64,000 nucleotides of DNA from assembly GCA_022701275.1 (NCBI GenBank), contig CP031740.1:259001-323000 (forward strand), read 5' to 3'. Below, in pieces: positions 1 to 10,800 of the stretch. Position 1 is the stretch's first letter. Every line of letters starts with the position of its first letter. The position numbers were made by a program, and so were the translations under genes. The notes under the pieces are model-generated. The model did no database searches. It was given only the letters and a program-made list of their open reading frames with translations, and was not told where the DNA came from. Source of the stretch: Microcoleus vaginatus PCC 9802. Lineage in GTDB: Bacteria > Cyanobacteriota > Cyanobacteriia > Cyanobacteriales > Microcoleaceae.

Positions 1-2622
1 GAGAAGCTGGAACGGTGGGATGAGTCGATCGCCGCTTACCGCCGCGCTGCGGAAATTCAGGCTGATTTGCCGTGGCTTTCGCAAAAGTTGGCTGATGCTT
101 TGAGGATGCGATCGCAGTGGGATTTGAAGGAGGCGATGCGTTTGTACCGGCGGGCGATTCAAGAGAATCCTGATGACGTGCAGTTGTATCACAAGGCGCT
201 GGAGATTGCGCCGAATGATGCTGACCTTTATGTTGAGTTGGCTGATGCTTTGGTGCGGCACAGTTGGCCGGATGGGGCGATCGTCTTTTATCAGATGGCG
301 TTGCAGATTCGGCCTGATGACAAGGCTATTTCTGGGCGGTTAGAAGAGGTGTTAAAAAAAAAGGGTGTAAGTAGGGGGGCGGAAAAGAGCGATCGCGGTG
401 TTCGCGGACACTCTGGAAAGGCGATCGAACACAGCCCTGGGATAGCTGCGGAGTACCACGAATTAGGGGCGTCTCTGCAAGAAGAAGGTAAATTGACCGA
501 GGCTGTGGCCGCCTACCGCAAAGCAATTTCAATTAATCCGAATTACTTTGGAACTCACCACAATTTAGGCGATGTCCTGAAATGGCTCGGTAAAGTTGAT
601 GAGTCTATTAAAAGCTATCAGAAAGCTGCAGAACTGAATCCAAGTTTTGTTTGGGCGCACCACAACTTAGCTGATGTATTTCAAGAAGAAGGTCGGCTTG
701 ATGAAGCTGTTGCTGCTTATCGGAAAGCGATCGAGGTTGCTCCTGACTTTGGCTGGTCTCACTACAATCTAGCGAAAACTCTAGCTAAACAAGATAAGCT
801 TTCGGAAGCTTTGGAAGAGTATCAGACGGCAAGCAAACTCGATCCGAAACTTTTTGGTTTGGATTATCAAAACGTACGAGATTCGCTATTCCTCGGTCAA
901 GACCCAGCTTACACCAAGTGGCGCGCTAAGAACAGCCCCAGAGAAGCTGACTTGCGAAAAATGGCGGAAACATTAGAAATCTTTAACTACAAGCCGCTGA
1001 TTAGCATTGTCATGCCGGCTTACAATACGCCAGAAAATTATTTGCAGGAGGCAATAGAATCAGTTCTCAATCAGATATATCCTTATTGGGAATTGTGCAT
1101 TGCGGATGACTCATCAACCGCGCCTCATGTCAAGCAAGTTTTGCAAGAATATGCAGCCAAAGATAGCCGGATCAAAGTAGCTTACAGAACCAAAAACGGT
1201 CACATTTCTCACTGTTCTAATTCTGCTTTGGAGTTGGCGACGGGTGAATTTGTATCTTTATTAGACCACGACGATACGCTGACACCAGAGGCTTTGTATG
1301 AAGTGGTGCTGCTGCTGAACCGCCACCCGGAAGCGGACATGATTTATTCAGATGAAGACAAGATTTATCAGGATAAAGAACTGATAAACCCTTTCTTCAA
1401 GCCAGAATGGAGTCCGGATTCATTTTTATCTCGGATGTACACTTGCCATTTGGGAACTTACAGGCGATCGCTAATTAATGAAATCGGCGGTTTTAGAGCG
1501 GGTTTTGAGGGAGCTCAGGATTATGATTTGGTTTTGAGGTTTACGGAAAAAACTGACAAAATCTTTCACATCCCTAAAATTCTTTACCACTGGAGAATGC
1601 ACGCAGGTTCAGCGGCTGGCGGTGTAGAGGCTAAACCTTATGCCTATGACGCAGGGCAAAAAGCTTTGCAAGAGGCGATCGAACGCCGGGGCGAACCGGG
1701 GAAAATTGAAGGCGTTCCCTACTTTTTGGGACACTTTATTGCACGCTACAAAATTGCCGATTACAAGCGGGTCAGCATCATTATTCCGACGCGGGATTTA
1801 GGCGATGTTTTGGACAATTGCTTGGAGTCTATCTTTACTAAGAGTGTCTACCCCAACTACGAAGTTATCGTCATCGATAACGGCAGTCAAGAGAAACACA
1901 CGGCGGAAATTCTGGCTAAATGGACGGCTAAGGAATCAGCGAGGTTTAAAAGTTATCGCCTAGATATTCCGTTCAATTTCTCTAAGATTAACAACTACGC
2001 TGCTAGCAAGGCGGAGGGAGATTACTTGCTGTTTTTGAATAACGATACAGAGGTAATTACTCCCGATTGGATTGACGGGATGGTTGAACAAGCTCAGAGA
2101 AGCTCGATCGGGGCTGTGGGCAATTTGTTGATATATTCAGACAACAAAATCCAGCACGCGGGAGTGGTGATGGGACTCGGCGGCGGAGTTGCCGGTCACA
2201 GTTATTACCATATGCCGCGATCGATTCCTGGCTATTTCGGGAATGTGGTAGGCATGAATAATGTTTCAGCGGTAACTGCTGCGTGTTTAATGTGCCGCCG
2301 CGAAGTATTTGAAAGTGTTGGGGGGTTTGACGAAGAACTAACAGTGGCGTACAATGATGTGGATTTGTGTTTGAAAATGCTAGAGAAAGGGTACCGAAAT
2401 ATTTACCTGCCTCATGTAGTTCTCTACCACCACGAATCTAAAAGCCGGGGTTACGAAGACTCGCCTGAAAAGAAAGAGCGGCTGAGGAAGGAATCGAAGC
2501 TGATGGAAAGCCGGTGGCAAAAATATATTGAGAATGACCCTTACTACAGCCCTCATTTAACCAGAGCTTGTCAAGACAGCGGTATTAGATTGGAGGACGA
2601 GAATTGGCGGCCGACGAATTAG
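1..2622 (+). CDS. TPR protein with two GT2 glycosyltransferase domains (5' end outside window)
   Basis: The reading frame is open from base 1, so the true start lies left of the window. The visible part has an N-terminal run of tetratricopeptide repeats (about nt 1-870, with LG..L...G..-EA-..YR.AI..NP units), then two family-2 glycosyltransferase domains. The first (about nt 994-1640) starts at PLISIVMPAYN and has the metal-binding stretch SLLDHDD near nt 1258. The second (about nt 1762-2560) starts at VSIIIPTRD and has LFLNNDTEV near nt 2032. Tandem GT2 domains suggest a polymerising or two-step transferase that builds a surface glycan from nucleotide sugars in the cytoplasm; the TPRs probably mediate protein contacts. 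The acceptor and sugar cannot be read from sequence. A leucine-codon-like TTG at 67 could be called as a start, but the TPR motif continues upstream of it, so it is not the real one. Confidence 0.85.
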   Translation, partial: EKLERWDESIAAYRRAAEIQADLPWLSQKLADALRMRSQWDLKEAMRLYRRAIQENPDDVQLYHKALEIAPNDADLYVELADALVRHSWPDGAIVFYQMALQIRPDDKAISGRLEEVLKKKGVSRGAEKSDRGVRGHSGKAIEHSPGIAAEYHELGASLQEEGKLTEAVAAYRKAISINPNYFGTHHNLGDVLKWLGKVDESIKSYQKAAELNPSFVWAHHNLADVFQEEGRLDEAVAAYRKAIEVAPDFGWSHYNLAKTLAKQDKLSEALEEYQTASKLDPKLFGLDYQNVRDSLFLGQDPAYTKWRAKNSPREADLRKMAETLEIFNYKPLISIVMPAYNTPENYLQEAIESVLNQIYPYWELCIADDSSTAPHVKQVLQEYAAKDSRIKVAYRTKNGHISHCSNSALELATGEFVSLLDHDDTLTPEALYEVVLLLNRHPEADMIYSDEDKIYQDKELINPFFKPEWSPDSFLSRMYTCHLGTYRRSLINEIGGFRAGFEGAQDYDLVLRFTEKTDKIFHIPKILYHWRMHAGSAAGGVEAKPYAYDAGQKALQEAIERRGEPGKIEGVPYFLGHFIARYKIADYKRVSIIIPTRDLGDVLDNCLESIFTKSVYPNYEVIVIDNGSQEKHTAEILAKWTAKESARFKSYRLDIPFNFSKINNYAASKAEGDYLLFLNNDTEVITPDWIDGMVEQAQRSSIGAVGNLLIYSDNKIQHAGVVMGLGGGVAGHSYYHMPRSIPGYFGNVVGMNNVSAVTAACLMCRREVFESVGGFDEELTVAYNDVDLCLKMLEKGYRNIYLPHVVLYHHESKSRGYEDSPEKKERLRKESKLMESRWQKYIENDPYYSPHLTRACQDSGIRLEDENWRPTN

Positions 2623-2795
2623 GAACATCCCCATGAATTAAGGGTGTCAATTTAAGACTGAAACCCTCTGTATCTCTGGTTTGTACCAAAGTCTTGATGC
2701 CCCTCGCATCCCCCTTAAGAAGGGGGAATTTGAACGCTTATTGTTCACCCCTTGTAGAGGCCGGGCCCCCGTACCGGGTCTGGACTAGGGAAATA

Positions 2796-2896
2796 GAGAG
2801 GATTGTGACTCAGACTCAAGAAGAGGGACGTTGAACGCTCTTGTCCCCCCCTTGCTAAGGGGGGCTAGGGGGGATCGAGAGGATTGTGACTCAGAC
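2796..2896. repeat. 20-bp perfect direct repeat pair
   Basis: GAGAGGATTGTGACTCAGAC occurs at 2796-2815 and again at 2877-2896, 81 bases apart. The intervening segment contains C- and G-runs (CCCCCCC, GGGGGG) that can pair with one another. Confidence 0.85.
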
Positions 2897-2924
2897 AGAA
2901 AACCGATACAATTCACCTGAGGGT

Positions 2925-3034
2925 ACCAATGTCAAAAACCTGTAGGGGCGGGTTCACCGATAGCTTCAAGGAATACCCAAAGACTAAAAAACCCGCCCCC
3001 ACCCCGCGCGAGAATCCTGAAGATTGACATTGGT
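2925..3034. repeat. MITE-like nested inverted repeat
   Basis: Outer arms ACCAATGTCAA (2925-2935) and TTGACATTGGT (3024-3034) are perfect 11-bp reverse complements. Inner arms GGGGCGGGTT (2945-2954) and AACCCGCCCC (2990-2999) are also perfect. The whole 110-bp unit could fold into one long stem. No protein is encoded. It resembles a small non-autonomous palindromic element; a sequence with related GGGCGGGGGTGGGTTTACCAAT and CCTGCCCCTAC arms lies near 58785-58856. Confidence 0.6.
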
Positions 3035-3111
3035 GCAAGTTCTCAGATACAAGGTAGTTATAAACCCAGCCTCAACCAAGCTAAAAAAAATGAAATCTCC
3101 GGTAGAAAATT

Positions 3112-4749
3112 ATGAATAACTCATTACAAGTGCATGAAGAGACAGCTTCTAATTATTTTCATAGAGGCAACCTCCTAAAGCAGTCGCATAAATTAGAGGA
3201 AGCCGCCGCCGCCTACCAGCGCTGTACAGAACTCAACCCGGATTTTTCCTGGTATCACCACAATTTGGGTGAAGTTTTGGCGAAATTGGGGCAGCGGGAT
3301 GGGGCGGAGAAAAGTTACCGCAGGGCCTGCGAACTTAACCCGAATTCGGCTTGGTCTTGGCATAATTTAGGGGAGGTTTTGGAACAGCAGGGCAATCTTG
3401 ATGAAGCGGTGGTGGCGTACCGCAAAGCTGTGGAAATATATCCAGATTTTTATGAGTTTTATAACAGCTTGGGTAAGGGTTTGTGTTTGCAAGGTCAACT
3501 GGATGAATCTATAAGTTGTTTGCAAAGAGCGATCGAGCTTGACTCGGAATCGGCTTTGCCTTACCAAAATTTGTGGGAGGCTTTGGCAAGACAGGGACGG
3601 GTTGATGAAGGGATTGAGTGCTTGCGTCATGCGATCGAGCTAAATCCGGGCGAGGGAGATTTGTACCTGAAGTTGGCAGAGGCTTTGCAAGGTAAGAATG
3701 AATTAGCAGAAGCCGTGGGTTATTACCGAAAGGCGATGCCGTTGAAGCCTGATTTCCATTGGCTTTACTATAAATTGGGAACGGCTTTATCGGCTCAGGG
3801 TCAATGGGAGGAGGCGATCGCATCTTACTCGAAAGCTGCTGAGTTGGAGCCGGGTTCGGCGATCGTCCACCACTATTTGGGGCATACTTTGTCGATCGTG
3901 CAGCGCTGGGAGGAGGCGATCGCATCTTATCGGAAAGCGCTTGATATCGTACCGAATGCGGCAGTGATTTACCAGCATTTGGGCGATGCTTTGGCGAAAC
4001 TGCAAAAGTGGGAGCAAGCTGTGGGGGCTTACCGCAAGTCGGTTGAGTTCGAGCCAAATTCGCTGGAGGCTCAGGATCATTTAGGGTTTGCTCTATATCA
4101 GTTGGGGCGTTACGATGAGGCGATTTCTGCCTATCGCAGAGCGCTGGAAATTGCTCCTGATTCGGATGTAGTTCACTGTCATTTAGGGGAAGCCCTGCAA
4201 AAAAGAGCTCGCGTCCAACCGCTTCAGAAAGATGTTGAGCTGGATTTAGATGAGGCGGTAAAGTGTTATCGCAGGGCAAGCAAATTGAATCCAAGTAATT
4301 TGGAGGCGGCTCAAAAGGCTGTGGAGATTAAGTCTGAGGACTCGGAGCTTTATTTGCAGCTAGGTAAGGCTTTGGCAGAACAAGGGCAGTTTGATGGGGC
4401 GATCGCTCAGTACCGCCGCGTTCTCGATCGAAATTCTGACTCTTGGGAGGCGCAGCATTATTTAGGCGAAGCTTTGGCAAAACTGGGGCGGTGGGATGAG
4501 GCGATCGCTTCCTACGATCGGTGTGTGAAGCTTCACTCTGAGGATTTTATGTCTTACGCTGGTTTGGGTGATGTTTGGCTGGGTAAGGGAATGCCAGAGA
4601 GGGCGATCGAGTTTTATCAAAAGGCGATCGATCTTAATCCTAATTTAGCTGAGGTTTATGATAAGTTGGGTGATACCTTGGCTAAGGTGGGGCGACAAAA
4701 AGAGGCTAGTGTTTGTTATCGTCGGGGGCTGGAATTAAAGGCGAAGTAA
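3112..4749 (+). CDS. Tetratricopeptide repeat protein
   Basis: This 545-residue protein is almost entirely TPRs, roughly 14-15 units of 34 residues such as LGEALAKLGRWDEAIASYDR. No catalytic domain, signal peptide or membrane segment is visible. It is probably a scaffold for the neighbouring glycosyltransferases, an inference from context because TPRs are also fused directly to GT domains in the gene upstream. Four HIP1 octamers (3814, 3916, 4399, 4501) each sit exactly on the codons for the EAIA/GAIA motif of a repeat. The gene is followed by a strong hairpin and faces the giant minus-strand gene. Confidence 0.85.
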   Translation: MNNSLQVHEETASNYFHRGNLLKQSHKLEEAAAAYQRCTELNPDFSWYHHNLGEVLAKLGQRDGAEKSYRRACELNPNSAWSWHNLGEVLEQQGNLDEAVVAYRKAVEIYPDFYEFYNSLGKGLCLQGQLDESISCLQRAIELDSESALPYQNLWEALARQGRVDEGIECLRHAIELNPGEGDLYLKLAEALQGKNELAEAVGYYRKAMPLKPDFHWLYYKLGTALSAQGQWEEAIASYSKAAELEPGSAIVHHYLGHTLSIVQRWEEAIASYRKALDIVPNAAVIYQHLGDALAKLQKWEQAVGAYRKSVEFEPNSLEAQDHLGFALYQLGRYDEAISAYRRALEIAPDSDVVHCHLGEALQKRARVQPLQKDVELDLDEAVKCYRRASKLNPSNLEAAQKAVEIKSEDSELYLQLGKALAEQGQFDGAIAQYRRVLDRNSDSWEAQHYLGEALAKLGRWDEAIASYDRCVKLHSEDFMSYAGLGDVWLGKGMPERAIEFYQKAIDLNPNLAEVYDKLGDTLAKVGRQKEASVCYRRGLELKAK

Positions 4750-4769
4750 TAGACTTGAGCTTTTTTGTG

Positions 4770-4801
4770 AAACCCGGTTTTTGGCAAAAACCGGGTTTTT
4801 T
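4770..4801. terminator. Bidirectional intrinsic terminator
   Basis: A perfect 13-bp stem, AAACCCGGTTTTT (4770-4782) with AAAAACCGGGTTT (4786-4798), closes a GGC loop. T-runs follow on the plus strand and A-runs precede it, giving T-runs on the minus strand. It lies between the stop codons of two convergent genes (4749 and 4805), so it can serve both. Confidence 0.85.
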
Positions 4802-4804
4802 GGG

Positions 4805-7800
4805 CTAGGATTTACCGATGGGGAAAGCCGATCGATCTAATTGTGACTGGGCTTGTTTCAGTTTTGAGCGCGATCGATCCAATTCTATCTGCATTTCTTC
4901 TGCTGTTTGTTTCCAGCTATTCAACTGAGATTTCACCCCTTCCTTTTCCGATTGAGTCGCCTCTAATTTAGCTTTTACCTCCTGAGTCGATCGCTGCCAA
5001 ATTTCCACTTGCGCTGATAACTCAGATTTTTCTGCTTGATTTTGCTGTAAATGTGACTCTTTTTCTTCTAACTGAGACTGTAATTTATCCAGAGATTGGG
5101 TAAATTGTGCTTGTATCTGCTGTACTTGCTGGGCTAACTCTTTTGCTTCTGCGATAAAAGCCTCTTTTTGAGCCTCTAAAATAGCGGGGTTAGCCTCAGC
5201 ATAGTGGCGATATTGGTTAAAAATAATCTCCCTAGTGCGAGTAAAATCGCCTCGATTATGGCTACTGGTGTTAGTGCCATCATTTCTTTGGGTAAATTCG
5301 CAGGTAGTTTCCTTAATATGGGCTATGTCAAATTTGCGAGATAGCCGAATTATTAAATCCCAATCTTCATGGGTTGATAGGGTTTCATCAAATAAGCCCA
5401 CTTCATCTAAGCAGGATTTTTCGTGCATTAGACATAAGTTAGGAGTGCAGTTACTCACTAAGATTTTGTCCTTGTCAAAGTCTAGGGAGTAGGGCACACT
5501 ACGGTGAAGTGTCACATATTCACCATTTTGTTTTTCCTGTTGCGCCATGACAGCATCGGTGTAGGCGATTTTATATTCGCCATTTTCTAGGAATTTGACT
5601 AGGGTTTCGATGTGATTGGGGTAGTAGTTATCGTCGTCGTCTAAGTAGGCGATGTATTTACCACGGGCGGCGCGGATGCCAGTGTTACGGGCGGCGGATC
5701 GCTCGAGAGTGCGATCGTGTTTTTTATAGACAATGTTACCTTTCGCATTGAGGCGTGAGATGACTGATTGTACGTCAACGCCCCCATCGTTGACAACAAT
5801 GATTTCTAATTCTGTAAAGGTTTGATTGAGAACGCTTTGGATAGCTTGGGTAAGCATTTCGGGGCGGTCTTTAGTGGGGATGATGACGCTCACAAGCGGG
5901 CGACCTATGTTAACAGTTGATTGCCCTATTTGGCGATAGGGTAGTGCGTTTAGTTCTGATGGAGAAATAGCCACAGGGATGGAAGTTTTTGGGATGACAC
6001 CCCGTTGGGTAATACCATATTCTTCTAGTATCTTTTGTGTTTCTTGTTGTCCGACGCTTGAAGAATGTTCTAACCCTTGTGGATTTTCGTAGTATAATCC
6101 CAGGGGTTCGGGAATGCGAGCAAAGTTTTCTGTTTTGCCAATTCTCAGCCAAAATTCGTAATCACCAGCCGATGTAAATTCTGGGCGGAAGTAACCATAT
6201 TTTTCATGCAGAGATTTTCTCCACATTGGTTGAGAACCTATAATACAGCGGCTCTCTAATTCGTTGTAGTTAAATGATGGCCAATTCCAGCGCCGATTAG
6301 CCTTAGTTGTTGCCCAAGTATCATTGGGAGTATTAGTGATTAATTGATCTGGATATATTAGGCTAACTTCTAGGTGATTATCTAGGTAGTTAGCCATGAT
6401 TTCTAAAGCATCTGGGCGCAGGATATCGTCCGTATTGGCATTAGTAATGTAAATTCCTCGCGCCATCTTAATTGCTCTGTTCCAGGAGGCGTAGAGGGTT
6501 TCCCGTTGCGAGGTTCGTTCATAAATAATGTTGGGATATTGCGCCTGGAACTCTTTGACAATGGATTCCTCGTTTTGTGGCGATGCACTATCAATAACAA
6601 CAATTTCTAGTTCACCTTTTTGATAAAGAGTTTGGTTGACTAGATTTTCTAAACAACCGCGTATGAATTTAGCAGAATTGTAAGTCGAGACAATAGCTGA
6701 CACTTGGATGATTTGTTTAGCTTGCTGTTTGACCGCGACAATTTCTTCCGCACTCAGAACTACTCGATGAGGTGCGGGTAAAGAAGTTTGATGGAGTCCA
6801 CTAGCAATAAGAGCTTGTTCTTTCGCCAGCACTTCATCAATTTCCTCCATGCAACGCTCCCAAAACACTCTTGACCGTTGTTTTTCATGCCAACGAGCCC
6901 CGCCTAGCAAAGTATCAATGAAGTAAAGTTGTGCATGGCGAGAAAACCTCACCCATAGTTCAAAATCTGCTGTTACCATAGGCGGATCTAACTGCAACTG
7001 ACCGCCTGCTTTGTTCCATAAACAGCGTTTCCAAAATGTACTTTCTTGTTGAATCCACTGACCGCAGGATTTCCATGTTTTACCAAGGAGAAACTCTCGT
7101 GACCATTGTGGTTCATATTCAGCAATAAACTGTGCATTGCCATTTAGTCCATCCCAAGCATTCGGACGACCCATTAGCCATTCCATTTGGGGGTACTTAT
7201 TGAAAGCTGCTGCTACTTTTAAAAAGGCATCAGGGTGATATTTATCATCAGAATTAATCCAGGCCATAATCTCGCCATTTGTTTTAGCGAAACCCTGATT
7301 AATCCCGGCATACTGACCCCCATCTGGTTGACTTTGCCAATAATTCAGATGCTTTTCATACTTTTTAATAATCTCTACCGATCCATCTGTGCTACCGCCG
7401 TCCATAATTACATATTCAAGATTGGGGTAGCCTTGACTGAGCACCGAATCAATACATTCTTCTAAATACTCTCCCTGATTAAAGGACGGAGTAACAATTG
7501 ATATTTTCGGCAAATATTTGCTAATACGAATATTGAAACTAGAGGCTAATTTTTTAATTTCCTTGGTGGCAATAATAGCACTATCACTGCTAGATTTATT
7601 AGTAGCATTGAGTAATGCTTCTCTAACTATCTCTGCCATTTTAGACCAAGAAAACTTCTTAGCCTGTTCTAAGCCAGCAGAAATTAGTTGATTGCGTAAT
7701 TCGGGTTTTTGTACTTCTTGCAAAGCATTAACTAATTCACTGACATCAAAGCCACTTATATATAAAGCTGCTGTCCCTGCGACTTCTGGAAGTGATGCCC

Positions 7801-10800
7801 GTTTAGACGCAATTACTGGACATCCACAAGCCATCGCTTCTATAACTGGCATCCCGAAGCCTTCATAAAGTGAGGGATAGACTAAAACAACCGCACCCGA
7901 GTAAGCAACTCTTAGCTCTTCATCCGTCAAATACAACTTATGTACTTGAACACCAGAAGTGTACTGCCAAAATTGCTCCTCAATAGTCGGTTCCCCACCT
8001 GTGCAAACAATTTCAAAATCATGCTTGTTAGCTAATTGGGCAAATGCTTTAAAGAACAATATGCCATTTTTGTACCCGCACCAGCCCGCTCTATCTCCTA
8101 CCAATAAAAAGTATTGCTTAGAAATGCCATATGTACTCTGAAAAGCAGAGATCTCTTGAAAATTTGCAGGGAATAAGTTGGTTTTTACACCGCAATGTGC
8201 GACAGTAATAGAACTTGGTGAAATGTGGGGAAAACAACCAGCCAAGTTATAGGCGGTATTTTCAGAAATGGTGATGTATGCAGATGCGTGTTTAATCCCA
8301 TAATGCTTTTCTCTCCACATAGGCTCATTATCAAGATTCTTCCCAATTAGTTCTGGAATCATGTCATATCCCATGAATACAGAAGGGGTGGATAGGGGAG
8401 TTGTATAGTATGTGGAGATAAAGATATCTGCACCCTCTTCATCACATATTTGCTGTAGGATTTGTCGATCGGCATCAGTAGCGCCATAATTATAAGCTTC
8501 TACAGTTCGATATTGGACACCATTAATCTTAGGAGCCGTCCCTGCGCGATCGAGAACTAGCACCTGTTTAGCAAATCCACTGATTACCCACTCTTCTAGC
8601 AATGAATTCCACAGACGGGCAATACCCGTGTGATTTAGCTGGAAAAAGACACCATCAACTATTACCTTTATAGAATCTTTAATCTGAGCTTTACTCTGTT
8701 CTGAGATGGCAATTATTTCACTATCTTTGGCCAAGACTTCTTGAGAGCCTATTTTAAACCGCCAGTTAATCCCATCTGCTGCTTTGGATAGAATTGGTAA
8801 CAGCCCCATTGAAGTAGCTGTGTTAACCATTGTCTCATCGTGTACCCAACCCACATACTGACGCAAAAGAACTGGGAATTGAGTTTGTTTCTGTAATTGA
8901 CTCCATTGCAAGACAGCATCTTTATAACCGTAGTATATTTCTTTAAACTGCAATTGCTTAATCATCACATAAGCAAAGTGTTGAAACACTAATCCCTGTT
9001 GTTCTGTTTCCTCATGTCGGAATGGATTAACAGCAGCTACATCATGCCATTCTCCATCACCACCTAATTCTTCTAAGCAGGGCGGTTCATGTTTTTGCCA
9101 CTTCATACATGGTTTGAAACGCCAAGTTCTTAACCACTCTTGATTAGGATTATGAGCGTAACAGTTCCGGGTACTGATTACCAGGTTTTCTCCCACAAAA
9201 TACCAGCACCAATACCATGCTGCTGTTTTAGTTGGGTTATCAATGAACATCTGTCGTGTGGTGCAAATCTGCTGTGTTGTCCATAGTTCATCTACATCTA
9301 CTTGCCATAGCAAACATTCCTCATTTATGCGACCCAAAGGAGCATTTACCATTTCCCGTTTACCATCCCAAAAGATACCTTCCGGCTTGCGGTAAATTGT
9401 AATATTGTCTGGATACTCTTGTTTGAGTTTGTCTAAATATTCAGTAGTGCCGTCATTGCTACGACCATTTCGATGAATTTCATTAGTAACTTTTCCCCCC
9501 AGTGATAAACTCCAAGCTGTGTCGTGCTTGAGTTCTGCCACACCTTCAACTATATGCCAATGCCATTTGAATGGGAGTTGCTTGAATACTTGGATATGAT
9601 AGCGGATAAATGGTTCACCGTTAAGGACTATCGTGAAGAAATTAACAGGTAGAGATGGAGAACTTAAAACTGTATTTGCTCCCCTTGCTTCTGCTAAAGA
9701 ATGTTGAGCGATTAAACTTTCCCGCAAAATTGGGTAGTCATTCCAAGGATCAAAAGGAATTAGTTTTTCTTGAAACAAGTGAGGTCTAACAAACAACTTG
9801 CCCTCCTCATTAAGCATACAAGCTGCGAAGGAAAACGAGCTATTCGAGATAGCGACTATATCACATTGACTCAATAAATAGAAATCTGGATAAAAGGGGG
9901 CTTCGGGTAACTCAATGCCTAAATCTTTCGAGGTAATCGGATTATACTCTCTAAAATCACCGATAACTTTGTCAATTTCATCACTAGCAATAAACAAGAC
10001 GGGCTGTTCTAAATTTTCCCATATTTCTTGCAGCCATTTTTTGTACCATTCATTGGGAGTAAGGAAAAATTCATTATATCCATAGTCACCCCGACGCAAA
10101 TGCAAACCAACTACTGTTTTACCTTTTGCATGAAGAGACTGGACAGCTAGTTGCAACTTAGTTGTGACTCCGGGTACGGGCTGAAAAAGACTACAAAAAT
10201 AATCTTTGTGGGGTGCGTAGCAACTTGTATGGTATTGGAAATAACCCCAAAAGTCCACATTAGTGTATGGTGTTGTAGAGTTTTCCTTGAGAGATTTAGC
10301 AAGGTCATCAATCTCACTGTATGGGTCTTTAACTTGAGGTAACTCACGCGAAACTACTGGTTCTTGATGACCAAATAAATATTGACCAATCCATTCAGAA
10401 GTTTGTAGTTTTAATTGGTGTTCTTTAGCATAGATTCTTAGGAAAGCATATTGAAATATTTGATTAGCAAAACGCCCATTTGTACCAAGAGTTGACATAG
10501 TGATTACTGCTGGCAAGGCAGGTGGAGTGATATCTCCCCATGAAGGATAAAATAATTCAGAAGGATAACATGGATTACTCTCTATTAATGAAATTGGACG
10601 TGATTCCAACACCTCAGAATACCAAATTTCTTTCCCTTCACCCCAAATATAATTAATATCTTTTTCACTAATTAAGTATTTAAAAGGAAGAAGAACCTGT
10701 GCTATTTTTAGGGAAATCTTGTGTTCTTTTGAATAGCGAATATAATAAGACTCCCAGCCTTGACGATGATAATAACAAGAATTTGGCATCGACATCATTT

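Larger units (their letters stand above)
2623..3111. other. Repeat-rich intergenic region
   Basis: There is no convincing gene in these 489 bases. The region contains G- and C-runs typical of cyanobacterial interspersed repeats, a 20-bp direct repeat and an inverted-repeat element (both listed separately), and the presumed promoter of the downstream TPR gene. Confidence 0.6.

Noticed and set aside
3367-4294. Minus-strand open frames within the TPR gene
   Set aside because: They are antisense to a clear TPR protein. Their composition mirrors the repeats, and they have no ribosome binding sites or domains.
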